Under the pieces are notes generated by a model. It searched no databases. It was not told the origin of the DNA and saw nothing but the letters and a program-made list of their open reading frames with translations. Shown here in pieces: positions 21,067 through 27,979 of a stretch of DNA of 32,939 nt. The translations under genes and the position numbers were made by a program. Positions within the stretch are counted from its first letter, which is position 1. Each line of letters opens with the position of its first letter. Origin of the DNA: Candidatus Moraniibacteriota bacterium (lineage in GTDB: Bacteria; Patescibacteriota; Minisyncoccia; Moranbacterales; UBA1568); contig JAAXXG010000010.1 of NCBI GenBank assembly GCA_013334575.1, positions 1 through 32,939 of the forward strand. Reading direction: 5' to 3'.

Positions 21067-21642
21067 CTACTCCGCATCCGGGGGCTGCGGCCCGCCCTTC
21101 TTCAATTCCTGACGTTTCCGGTGATATTCCAGTACGTCCTTCGCTCGATCGAATACGGTTTCCAGTACGGCAAGCGGAAACGCCTCCGCGATTTTTTGCA
21201 TGTCGTCCACTTCATCGCGCCTCGATGATTCACCTTCGCCGGTCTTGCGCATCCAGGTCAGCCGAACGTCACCGGTCTTGTCCCAACCGATCTTCAAAGC
21301 GGCTTCATCCGCCTGAAGCGTATTGAAGACCTCATCCGAAGGAAGATCTTCGATACTCCGCGCCAGTTCCGCGAGATCGTCACGCCACGCCGATAAGAAA
21401 CCGACCTTTTCTTCCAAAGAATATTCCGGTCCGCCTTCCGAGCTGATAATACCGTCATCCCGAACCGGATCGGATGCGACCGGCCTTTCCGCCGGATACG
21501 TCTCCGGTTCGCCACCGACGATGATCCCGGCTTCCCGAGGGTCCGGGGCAGCCTCGCTCGTCGGCTGCAGAGCCTCCCGATTCGGAGCTCCCGATTCAGA
21601 AACGGATCCCTTTCGCTTCGGCCACGGTATTTCGAACAGCAT
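21067..21642 (-). CDS. Acidic hypothetical protein
   Basis: The 191-residue protein has a disordered, proline- and glutamate-rich N-terminal half (about 1-72, with a GIIVGGEPETYPAERP type composition). The C-terminal half is helical, with YSLEEKVGFLSAWRDDLAELARSIEDLP, an EVFNTLQADEAALKIGWDKTGDVRLTWMRK segment and a basic tail VLEYHRKRQELKKGG. No signal peptide or membrane segment is present, and I recognise no family. The ATG at 21642 follows an extended -10 by 31 nt, and a strong terminator ends the unit. It is monocistronic and lies upstream of uvrC without any visible functional link. Confidence 0.75.
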   Translation of the reverse strand: MLFEIPWPKRKGSVSESGAPNREALQPTSEAAPDPREAGIIVGGEPETYPAERPVASDPVRDDGIISSEGGPEYSLEEKVGFLSAWRDDLAELARSIEDLPSDEVFNTLQADEAALKIGWDKTGDVRLTWMRKTGEGESSRRDEVDDMQKIAEAFPLAVLETVFDRAKDVLEYHRKRQELKKGGPQPPDAE

Positions 21643-21673
21643 ATCTCACGCGATTCACTGATTATCACGACCA

Positions 21674-21682
21674 AGCATAGCA
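21674..21682 (-). promoter_or_regulatory. Extended -10 promoter for the gene at 21067-21642
   Basis: TGCTATGCT on the minus strand, TGN plus a 4/6 -10, 31 nt before the ATG. The -35 is weak. Confidence 0.45.
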
Positions 21683-21711
21683 TATCGGAAGCCCGAAGGC
21701 ACGAAAAATCA

Positions 21712-22164
21712 TCAGAACTCCTCGTTGACCTCGAGCCGGTCGACCCCGTGCTCGTCGAACTCCTTGCGGTACTTGCGGTAGTACCACTCGACCCGGTCCG
21801 GTAGCTTTCCGGATTTCTCGGCCTCGTCGATCTCGCGGTCGTTCCCATAGAGATAGAAGTCCCGCTCTCCGAGCCGGCTTTCGAGTTCGAACCAGAAGGT
21901 CTCATCATCATACAGCGCGACCGCCTCGTCCGTCGCGTCGAGGATCCCCTTCGAGACGACCGGCTTCCCGTCCCGCTCCGAAGCGATTCCGTCGACCCCC
22001 TCGGCTTCGGCGGCGGCAAGGAGCGGTTCCATCACGCTTTTCCATAGCCGGTCCAGTTCCTCATCTGGAACATCCGACGTCCGCTCACGGACGAACCGCC
22101 CGATCTCGACCAGGAATACGAGGTCCATGAGTTGTTCTTCCGAGAGTTTCAGTTCCATAGACAT
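21712..22164 (-). CDS. Hypothetical acidic protein, last gene of the HAD-aminotransferase operon
   Basis: The 150-residue protein is strongly acidic and helical, with LSEEQLMDLVFLVEIGRFVRERTSDVPDEELDRLW, an ESRLGERDFYLYGNDREID segment and a basic patch WYYRKYRKEF before LEVNEEF. There are no cysteines, signal peptide or membrane segments, and I recognise no family. GGAAG lies 3 nt before the ATG at 22164 and 9 nt before the next in-frame ATG at 22158, so MELKLSEE may be the real start. It follows the HD-domain gene by 18 nt on the same strand and is probably cotranscribed. Confidence 0.78.
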   Translation of the reverse strand: MSMELKLSEEQLMDLVFLVEIGRFVRERTSDVPDEELDRLWKSVMEPLLAAAEAEGVDGIASERDGKPVVSKGILDATDEAVALYDDETFWFELESRLGERDFYLYGNDREIDEAEKSGKLPDRVEWYYRKYRKEFDEHGVDRLEVNEEF

Positions 22165-22182
22165 GCTCTTCCGAACAGCTAC

Positions 22183-22752
22183 TTATCGATCCAACAGTAT
22201 CCGAACGGCCTCGTATTTCGGCCCGATCATCTCCTTTGACTTCTCGAACCGCAACTGGTTCCACTTATTCGTCATCTTCTTCAAGACCGATTTCCGCGCC
22301 TCGTCTTCAGTCTTCTTTTCATTTACGAGTGCGGCCCGAAATATCCCGGTGATATTATCAAAACAACTTATTGAATCGGCCTCGATGATTATTTGTTCTT
22401 CCAAAGTTTCAGACTCCATCTTTTGTGACCCCCGGTGATGCAAAATGCAATTGGCAACCGAAGCGATCCTCTCTTCCGGATAGCCAAGCTCGCCGAGTTT
22501 TTTTCTCGCTATTTCAGCCCCGGTAACATGATGGTCTTCTCTTCCGACAATAATCGACCCAATATCGTGAAGCCATCCCGCGATTTCCACGATTTCCACA
22601 TCGGCGCCCATTTCCAAGGCCAATTTCTTGGCATATTTCACCATCGGCACGAAATGTGAATCGTAAGGTCCGAACCCATATTTGCTCGTCGGCTTCCGAC
22701 ATTCGTCCTCCACGAATTGTCGTATTTCCTCGACGATTTCCGTACGCTTCAT
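22183..22752 (-). CDS. HD-domain metal-dependent phosphohydrolase
   Basis: The 189-residue protein has a complete HD signature. H33 is in YDSHFVPMVKYAKKLA, H62-D63 in GWLHDIGSIIVG, H74-H75 in REDHHVTGAEIA, H105-H106 in NCILHHRG and D126 in IIEADSISCFDNITG. HD proteins of this size usually hydrolyse nucleotides or phosphoesters using one or two divalent metals; the substrate is not predictable. Codon use differs from the neighbours: AAA, TTT, ATT and AAT are common, and the region 22200-22780 is visibly poorer in GC. That suggests recent acquisition. It sits between the YgjP-like peptidase gene and the 150-residue gene in the same orientation, with short gaps. Confidence 0.88.
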   Translation of the reverse strand: MKRTEIVEEIRQFVEDECRKPTSKYGFGPYDSHFVPMVKYAKKLALEMGADVEIVEIAGWLHDIGSIIVGREDHHVTGAEIARKKLGELGYPEERIASVANCILHHRGSQKMESETLEEQIIIEADSISCFDNITGIFRAALVNEKKTEDEARKSVLKKMTNKWNQLRFEKSKEMIGPKYEAVRILLDR

Positions 22753-22794
22753 AGACTTTTTTGTTACGACCTGTAACTTCCGGCTCCGGTTATC

Positions 22795-23367
22795 CTATCC
22801 TCTCCGGAGGGCCCTGGCAATATCGCGGTACTCCGGAATCTCCCGCGCCACGAGCGTCCAAAACCGGGAGGAATGGTTGAATTCCACCAAATGACAGAGC
22901 TCGTGCACCACCACGTAGTCGGCATATCGCTCCGGCAGGAGGAGCAGTCTCCAACTGAAGGACAGTCGCCCCTTCGACGAACAGCTCCCCCATCGCGAGG
23001 TCTGGTCGCGGACCGTCACTCCCGCATGCCGAAGCCCGTAGACGCCGCTCCAATGTTTCACCTTCTCCCGGATATAGACCCCCGCCTCCGCCCGACGCCG
23101 ACGATAGTTATCCGCTTCCGCATGCGGAACGGCGGTCAGCTGGGACGAAAAGCGCTCCGCTTCGCGCAGCGCCCACTCGGCATGCCGGCACAGGAACGCC
23201 TCGCCGGCACGTATGGAACCGCGCTTCGGTACGGTAAGAAGTATCCTCCCCGTACCGTCACGACCCGGACGGATGCTTATCCGCATCCGCCTCGCCCGAG
23301 GATGTCGCAGGAGATCGTACGGGAACTCCCGGCTGCCTATTCTCATGATTCTCGGTTCTCCCGCCAT
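22795..23367 (-). CDS. YgjP-like (DUF45) zinc metallopeptidase
   Basis: The 190-residue protein has the YgjP/DUF45 pattern. An N-terminal beta region with RHPRARRMRISIRPG and ILLTVPKRGS is followed by RDQTSRWGSCSSKGRLSFSWRLLLLPERYADYVVVHELCHLVEFNHSSRFW. HELCH (H155, E156, H159) is the zinc-binding HExxH motif and H165 in NHSSRFW the third ligand. SRWGSC-S-S-x-G is the family hallmark. The biological substrate is unknown. The family is related to WLM/SprT-type proteases. The ATG at 23367 is used; the ATG at 23346 (MRIGSREF) is a real alternative. It follows the aminotransferase gene by 18 nt. Confidence 0.92.
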   Translation of the reverse strand: MAGEPRIMRIGSREFPYDLLRHPRARRMRISIRPGRDGTGRILLTVPKRGSIRAGEAFLCRHAEWALREAERFSSQLTAVPHAEADNYRRRRAEAGVYIREKVKHWSGVYGLRHAGVTVRDQTSRWGSCSSKGRLSFSWRLLLLPERYADYVVVHELCHLVEFNHSSRFWTLVAREIPEYRDIARALRRG

Positions 23368-23385
23368 ATCTCTCCGTTTTCCGGA

Positions 23386-24699
23386 TCATTCCCCATCCCC
23401 GCTCCCCGCATAGGCCCGTATCGCGTCCGCGATCCTTCCGACGATATCCCGGAACCGCATCTCGTCGGGTTCGAGAAGCGTCATCCGGAATCCCGGCAGA
23501 TCTGTATTGAAGCCCGAGAGGGGTACGACGCAGATTCCGGTCGATGCCATCAGATAGTACGCGAAGCGCTTGTCGGCCGGCGCACCGGATACCTCTTTCT
23601 CGATGAACTGCCGTGCTTCGGGACTTCCGATCGGCAACCGACCGCCTGACGGAAGAGCACTCTCGTCGAAAACGACGGAATAGTAGAACGCGCCGTCGGG
23701 CCGCGGCGCCAAGACACCTGGAATCCCAGAAAACGCCTCGTGCGCGATATCGGCCCGCCGACGATAGTCGTCGTTGCGTTTCCGGAGAAGTCCGCCATAC
23801 CGCCCGTCGCCAAGGATACTCGGCAACGCCCTCTGTGGCAGAGTCGTGGAACAGACCTCGAGCATCTTCGCATCGACAAGGGTCCTGACGTACCGGGCGA
23901 ACGCCGCGTCACGGTCCTTGTTGTAGACCTCGATCCAACCGCACCGGCTTCCAGGCCACGGAACCTCCTTGGAAAGTCCCCGCATCGCGATCGCCGGAAC
24001 GTCGTCCCCGACCATCTCGGCAATCGGAACGAACGGCTCAGTGCCGTAAGTCAGTTTGGCATACGTCTCGTCCGATACGACGAATACGCCGTACTCGCGC
24101 GCGATCGAGACGATCTCCGCAAGAACCGCCTTCGGATAGACCATGCCGGTCGGATTGTCGGGATTGATGATGAGTATCCCGGCGATGTTCGGATTGTACC
24201 TCACCTTGTTCCGGATATCGTCGACATCCGGAAGCCATCCGTTTCCCGGATCAAGCGCGTAGGTGATATGCGGCGAGCCCGCATGTGCGGCTTCGGCGGA
24301 CGAATGCGTCGGATAGGCGGGCGAGGGACCGATAACCCGGGCGGAACGGCGAAGGTAAGTATAGACGTTCGAGATCGCGTCCCCGAGGCCGTTGAAGAAG
24401 AGGATGTCTTCCGCATCGAGACGGACGCCGGTCTCGGCGCTTCGATGCTCGGCGATGAACGCCCGCGTTTCCGGAAGACCCTTGGTCGGCGAGTATCCGA
24501 ACGACCGGTCGTCCCGGATGACATCGGAGACGATCTCCTTGATCCATCCGGCGATCCCCTCCCCCTTCGCGACCGGATCGCCGATATTCTCCCAGGAAAT
24601 ATCGACGCCGAAGTCGCGAAGCCGCTCCGCGATCCGGACGATGCCGCGGATCTCGTAGGACAGCTCGTCCGCACCCTCGTGAACGATGTTCGTACGCAT
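23386..24699 (-). CDS. PLP-dependent class I/II aminotransferase
   Basis: The 437-residue fold-type I aminotransferase starts MRTNIVHEGADELSYEIRGIV. Motifs are IGDPVAKGE (about 39-47), FGYSPTKGLPETRAFIAEH, FFNGLGDAIS, INPDNPTGMVYP (N182), VVSDETYAKLTYG (D210, Y213), GLSKEVPWPGSRCGW (Schiff-base lysine K244, phosphate-binding R252) and GAFYYSVVF. It is closest in appearance to the alanine/aspartate aminotransferase group (AlaA/AspC-like). The donor and acceptor cannot be fixed from sequence alone. The ATG at 24699 lies 11 nt after the HAD stop; the frame upstream of it is open but lies inside the HAD gene. It is the second gene of the HAD operon. Confidence 0.92.
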   Translation of the reverse strand: MRTNIVHEGADELSYEIRGIVRIAERLRDFGVDISWENIGDPVAKGEGIAGWIKEIVSDVIRDDRSFGYSPTKGLPETRAFIAEHRSAETGVRLDAEDILFFNGLGDAISNVYTYLRRSARVIGPSPAYPTHSSAEAAHAGSPHITYALDPGNGWLPDVDDIRNKVRYNPNIAGILIINPDNPTGMVYPKAVLAEIVSIAREYGVFVVSDETYAKLTYGTEPFVPIAEMVGDDVPAIAMRGLSKEVPWPGSRCGWIEVYNKDRDAAFARYVRTLVDAKMLEVCSTTLPQRALPSILGDGRYGGLLRKRNDDYRRRADIAHEAFSGIPGVLAPRPDGAFYYSVVFDESALPSGGRLPIGSPEARQFIEKEVSGAPADKRFAYYLMASTGICVVPLSGFNTDLPGFRMTLLEPDEMRFRDIVGRIADAIRAYAGSGDGE

Positions 24700-24710
24700 A
24701 GACGGAATGT

Positions 24711-25394
24711 TCAGGACGGCATCAATTCGGCGAAGCTTCCGACAATCAGGTCGGCACCGGCATCCCGAAGTCGTTCCGCGGGAAGTGTCGTCGAAAGTCC
24801 GACGGTCACACACCCGGCAGCCTTCGCCGAACGGATTCCGGCGATCGCGTCCTCTATTACGACGCACGCGTCAGCCGGGAAACCGAGCCAGGAAACGGTA
24901 ACCAGATACGGCTCCGGGTCCGGTTTCCCGTAACGCATCCCGTCTCCTGTCACGATGACATCGAAATATTCCCGGATTCCGAAGCGCTCGAGCAGAGGCA
25001 TCTGCACATCCGCCTTTCCGGATGTCGTCACGGCCAATTTCTCGAAACGACCCCGGCACGCATCGAGATACTCGCGAACTCCGTCGATCAGATTCAGCCC
25101 CTCCGCCGAGAGTCCGAGATACAGTTCACGCTTCTCTCTCGCCAGCACGGACGGATCCTGTGATCCGTCCCCGTACCGCTCCAGGATCATGGCGAGACCG
25201 CTCTCCGACTTCATACCGAAGATATCGACCCATGCTTCCTCCGGAACCTCCATGCCATGTCGAAGGAATGTCTCCGCATCCGCCAGCATATGGAGTCGCT
25301 CCGAATCGATAATCACTCCGTCCATATCGAAGATGATCGCCCGCGTATTCGGACCGAAGACATCCCCCGGGAATCTGGAATCAGATCGAAGCAT
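24711..25394 (-). CDS. HAD-superfamily phosphatase/phosphoglucomutase-like protein
   Basis: The 227-residue subclass I HAD protein has motif I IIFDMDGVIIDSE (D23 nucleophile, D25 acid-base), a helical cap about 35-100, motif II TTSGKAD, a motif III lysine in MRYGKPDPEPY and motif IV VIEDAIAGIRSAKAAG. This arrangement is shared by beta-phosphoglucomutase, phosphoglycolate phosphatase and related sugar phosphatases; DGVIIDSE plus KPDPEPY leans towards the beta-PGM-like group. The ATG at 25394 lies 9 nt after an extended -10, so the mRNA is probably leaderless. An upstream ATG at 25424 would place the promoter inside the coding sequence and was rejected. It heads an operon with the aminotransferase and three more genes. 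Confidence 0.9.
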   Translation of the reverse strand: MLRSDSRFPGDVFGPNTRAIIFDMDGVIIDSERLHMLADAETFLRHGMEVPEEAWVDIFGMKSESGLAMILERYGDGSQDPSVLAREKRELYLGLSAEGLNLIDGVREYLDACRGRFEKLAVTTSGKADVQMPLLERFGIREYFDVIVTGDGMRYGKPDPEPYLVTVSWLGFPADACVVIEDAIAGIRSAKAAGCVTVGLSTTLPAERLRDAGADLIVGSFAELMPS

Positions 25395-25403
25395 ACACCG
25401 AAC

Positions 25404-25412
25404 AGTATAGCA
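25404..25412 (-). promoter_or_regulatory. Extended -10 promoter for the HAD operon, predicted leaderless
   Basis: TGCTATACT on the minus strand, 9 nt before the ATG at 25394. No -35 is seen because GC-rich terminator sequence occupies that position. The predicted start is about 3 nt before the ATG. Confidence 0.65.
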
Positions 25413-25423
25413 AAATATCTTCA

Positions 25424-25445
25424 AAACGGCCCTTTCGGGCCGTTT
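25424..25445 (-). terminator. Terminator after the lipoprotein operon
   Basis: On the minus strand AAACGGCCC pairs perfectly with GGGCCGTTT around a GAAA tetraloop, followed by TGAAGATATTTT. The T tract is short but the stem supplies three further T. Confidence 0.8.
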
Positions 25446-25475
25446 CCGGAAAACTCAGTCTCGGGAATCCTTCAT

Positions 25476-25790
25476 TCAGGATTCCGCGATATACTCCAAG
25501 GCGGTATCCCGGACGGATCTTGCCCGAGGACTTATGAGCGACTCGCTTTCGAGTACGTCCGCGACCTCCTTCGCGAGACGGACCGTCTCCCTTTTCCCAT
25601 GAAGCCGCTCGAACTCGTCGAACACGTCCCTGACATACTGCGGGATGGACGGGAACGAACCGTCTCCGGACCGATAGTCCGGCGTATCCGCCAGACCGAG
25701 TGCGATATCGCAAAGCCCCGACAACTCGGCACCGAACGGATCGTCATGATGTTCGACGGGATCGGAAGCACGTTCGAAGTCGAATCCCAT
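25476..25790 (-). CDS. Small hypothetical protein downstream of a lipoprotein gene
   Basis: The 104-residue acidic protein lacks a signal peptide and membrane segments. The N-terminal part (MGFDFERASDPVEHHDDPFG) is loop-like. The rest is helical, with ELSGLCDIALGLADTPDYR, YVRDVFDEFERLHGKRETVRLAKEVADVLESE and ARSVRDTALEYIAES. No family is recognised. It starts 3 nt after the stop of the lipoprotein gene, so the two are cotranscribed and perhaps translationally coupled, and it ends before a strong hairpin. Confidence 0.72.
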   Translation of the reverse strand: MGFDFERASDPVEHHDDPFGAELSGLCDIALGLADTPDYRSGDGSFPSIPQYVRDVFDEFERLHGKRETVRLAKEVADVLESESLISPRARSVRDTALEYIAES

Positions 25791-25793
25791 ACG

Positions 25794-26444
25794 CTACCGC
25801 TGTCCTCCCATCATTCCCTTCACGGAATCCGGAATCTGCCCCTGAAGCGCTCCCGCCTGTCCCTGCAAGGTTTTCGCCTTATCGAGCATACCCTTCATCA
25901 TCTCGCACTGGTCGGCAAAGGTCACATCCGACGGGACGGAGAAATCGATGCTGTCCGCCGTCACCGAACAGGCGATGTTCGGAATGTTCTCAAGCGCCTC
26001 CTGCGGCGATTCATACCCTCCGGACGTAGGCTCCTGCCGTTCCTCCCCCTTCGGAACTTCCTCGCCGAGCCGCTTCATGCACTCGATATCCATCTTCATC
26101 CCCTGCTTTCCGCCCTTCGTCCAACTGTACATCGCCTTGCCGTCGAAAAGGGAAATCATATCTCCCGCCGGAGTTCCGACCTCCGTACGGTACCGGTCCC
26201 GCTCCATGTACATGACCGTCTTTGTCGCCTTATCGCCGTCACCGAAAGAGTACTCGCAACGCATCCGTTTTCCGGACGCGAGCCCCGCGACCCACTCGGC
26301 GACGCCTGATTTATCCTGATCCCGAACCTGGTCCTGCGCCTGCGAATGGTCCTGATCCTGCGAACCGCTACCGGGACTCGAACACCCCGCGAGCGCCACC
26401 GCTCCCGCTACGATCGCTCCGATTCCGACAAGTCGCCTGTCCAT
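25794..26444 (-). CDS. Putative lipoprotein, function unknown
   Basis: The 216-residue protein has a clear lipoprotein signal: basic MDRR, a hydrophobic core VGIGAIVAGAVAL and the lipobox LAGC with cysteine at residue 21. A linker rich in D, Q and S (about 23-46) precedes the globular part. That contains RMRCEYSFGDGDKATKTVMYMERDRYRTEVGTP, GDMISLFDGKAMYSWTKGGKQGMKMDIECMKRL and an ending rich in M, Q and K. 'Y-x-x-x-D-G-K-x-M-Y-x-W' resembles extracytoplasmic LolA-like or outer-surface beta folds that read a mobile cargo, but I do not claim the family. Three cysteines in the mature part (CEYSF, DIECMK, IACSV) plus DQCEMM could form disulfides. It is divergent from the gene at 26546. Confidence 0.82.
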   Translation of the reverse strand: MDRRLVGIGAIVAGAVALAGCSSPGSGSQDQDHSQAQDQVRDQDKSGVAEWVAGLASGKRMRCEYSFGDGDKATKTVMYMERDRYRTEVGTPAGDMISLFDGKAMYSWTKGGKQGMKMDIECMKRLGEEVPKGEERQEPTSGGYESPQEALENIPNIACSVTADSIDFSVPSDVTFADQCEMMKGMLDKAKTLQGQAGALQGQIPDSVKGMMGGQR

Positions 26445-26470
26445 AACCGTTTCCTTACGGATTCACGACC

Positions 26471-26476
26471 ATTGTA
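26471..26476 (-). promoter_or_regulatory. -10 element for the lipoprotein gene
   Basis: TACAAT on the minus strand, 26 nt before the ATG at 26444. The -35 match is poor. It is back to back with the plus-strand promoter at 26513. Confidence 0.45.
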
Positions 26477-26512
26477 CCTCCGGCCGACGCTTTCCGGAAG
26501 ACGCCGATGGTA

Positions 26513-26518
26513 TATACT
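26513..26518 (+). promoter_or_regulatory. -10 element for the gene at 26546
   Basis: TATACT, with an overlapping TGGTATATA alternative, 27 nt before the chosen ATG at 26546. An ATG at 26507 precedes this element and cannot be the start if it is used. Confidence 0.45.
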
Positions 26519-26545
26519 GGACTGGAAGCCGAAACGGACACCTGT

Positions 26546-27307
26546 ATGATGGAATTCCCTCCGAAGCGAGATCCGCGACCCGAGTGCGAACCGAAAGACG
26601 AACTTACCCTGGCATGGGATGATGCGCGGGAGTTTCTCGAACGGACGAAGCCGCTTATTCTCGACCGCATAATCACCTACGTCGGAGTCATTCCAAAAAA
26701 CGAGCCGGTTCCCGTCTTCATGCTGCGGGCCATGGCTGCGGCCATCGAAATCGGCCTCGTGCCGCCGCATACGAGAGACTACCTCGCAGAGACCGTATCC
26801 AAAACCGGATCCTCCGACTCGGACGAGACATTCACCGGAAGCGGGCACCCCTTATCGAAGTTCGAGATATCCGAAGACCGACGGATCATCGCCGGACAGA
26901 CGAGCCTTCCGACGGAAGGAACGACGGGAAACCCTTCGGAGCGGATGACGGATACGGAACTCGCCTCATTCGCGGATATGATCATCGAAGAAATTGACGC
27001 CGAGAACGATTACGGCGGCATGCATGACATTGCCACCCTGATACGGTCCCGACTCCTTCAAAGGATAGACTCGAAGCGGCGATATGCGCTTCTCCAGGAA
27101 GCATCGCGGCATCTTCCGGAATTCGTCCGTCACGGAAGAAGCATGCTTGAACGGGAACTCAACGTGACGACGACCCCCGATCGGGAAAGCAACCCCTCGG
27201 ACTGGATCGCGCCGCACGCCCTGTACGGCCTCTACGAGCTCTCCGACGCGAAACTCGTCACGGACCTGATCCGTACCACCGGTCCGGACACCGAAACGAA
27301 ACCGTAA
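26546..27307 (+). CDS. Hypothetical cytoplasmic protein
   Basis: The 253-residue protein has no signal peptide or membrane segment. It starts MMEFPPKRDPRPECEPKDEL. Helical stretches are LTLAWDDAREFLERTKPLILDRIITYVGVIP, VPVFMLRAMAAAIEIGLVP, MTDTELASFADMIIEEIDAEND, IATLIRSRLLQRIDSKRRYALLQEASRHLPEFV and an end with ALYGLYELSDAKLVTDLIRTT. A serine- and threonine-rich linker lies at about 90-130. I recognise no family. The ATG at 26546 was preferred to 26507 because the latter sits upstream of the -10. The next gene starts 9 nt after the stop, so it is cotranscribed with the DUF1003-like gene. Confidence 0.75.
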   Translation: MMEFPPKRDPRPECEPKDELTLAWDDAREFLERTKPLILDRIITYVGVIPKNEPVPVFMLRAMAAAIEIGLVPPHTRDYLAETVSKTGSSDSDETFTGSGHPLSKFEISEDRRIIAGQTSLPTEGTTGNPSERMTDTELASFADMIIEEIDAENDYGGMHDIATLIRSRLLQRIDSKRRYALLQEASRHLPEFVRHGRSMLERELNVTTTPDRESNPSDWIAPHALYGLYELSDAKLVTDLIRTTGPDTETKP

Positions 27308-27316
27308 GACGCACAT

Positions 27317-27886
27317 ATGCGAAGCCAGAACAAACGAACCGATACTCCGGTCACGAGACCGTCCCGTCTGGAAGAATTCGCCTTCGGGGCGATCCGATCG
27401 GTCGGATCCATCCCCTCTCTGGTCGTCCACACCGTCCTCTTCATAGGCATATTCACACTGCAGCTCCTCGGTTTCTCGTTCGACCAGATCATGCTCATCC
27501 TCACGACGATCGTCTCGCTCGAGGCGATCTATCTCTCGATCTTCATCCAGATGTCGGTAAACCGACAGTCCGTACGGATCGACGAGGTCCACGAGGACGT
27601 CGAGGAGATTTCGGAGGATATCGACGACATTTCGGAAGACGTCGAGGAACTCTCCAAGGATATCGACACCATCCAGGAAGAGGTCAAGGAAATCGGCGAG
27701 GACGTCGAGGAGATTTCGGAGGATATCGAGGAAATCTCGGAAGACGTCGAAAAGGTCGGGGAAGAGATAGAGAAGGACGATCACGAGGACAGCGTCGAGC
27801 GGACCGAGGACCTCGCCCGCCTTGCGAAGATCGAGTCGACCCTCGAGGTGCTGCTCAAGCAGATCCGCGATCTGGATCGTCGTTAG
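27317..27886 (+). CDS. DUF1003-like two-helix membrane protein with a nine-heptad coiled coil
   Basis: The 189-residue protein has two membrane helices at about 35-55 and 57-80 (SLVVHTVLFIGIFTLQLLGF and MLILTTIVSLEAIYLSIFI). The pattern FDQIMLILTTIVSLEAIYLSIFIQMSVNRQS matches the hallmark of DUF1003: S-L-E-A followed by a helix and an N-R-Q motif. The cytoplasmic part (about 93-155) is nine near-perfect heptads of the form EDVEEIS, with I/V at positions 3 and 6. It ends in an acidic EEIEKDD and a conserved-looking C-terminal LARLAKIESTLEVLLKQIRDLDRR. DUF1003 function is unknown. The helix pair plus coil suggests an oligomeric membrane scaffold. It is last in its operon and is followed by a strong convergent terminator. 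Confidence 0.82.
   Translation: MRSQNKRTDTPVTRPSRLEEFAFGAIRSVGSIPSLVVHTVLFIGIFTLQLLGFSFDQIMLILTTIVSLEAIYLSIFIQMSVNRQSVRIDEVHEDVEEISEDIDDISEDVEELSKDIDTIQEEVKEIGEDVEEISEDIEEISEDVEKVGEEIEKDDHEDSVERTEDLARLAKIESTLEVLLKQIRDLDRR
27593..27781 (+). repeat. 21-nt tandem repeat (nine units) encoding heptads
   Basis: Nine consecutive 21-nt units encode heptads EDVEEIS, EDIDDIS, EDVEELS, KDIDTIQ, EEVKEIG, EDVEEIS, EDIEEIS, EDVEKVG and EEIEKDD. A 33-base segment is repeated exactly at 27592-27624 and 27697-27729. The pattern fits expansion by slippage or unequal recombination. Confidence 0.9.
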
Positions 27887-27906
27887 TTTCCTTTCGTTTC
27901 GAACAG

Positions 27907-27939
27907 AAAGACGTTCTCCCGGAACGGGAGAACGTCTTT
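27907..27939. terminator. Strong bidirectional terminator between convergent genes
   Basis: AAAGACGTTCTCCC (27907-27920) pairs perfectly with GGGAGAACGTCTTT (27926-27939) around a 5-nt loop, a 14-bp stem with A and T runs on both flanks. It ends the DUF1003-like operon and the giant surface protein gene. Confidence 0.92.
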
Positions 27940-27979
27940 CTTATCGGCCTAGACAGGTGTCAAAACCGCATCATCCTCC

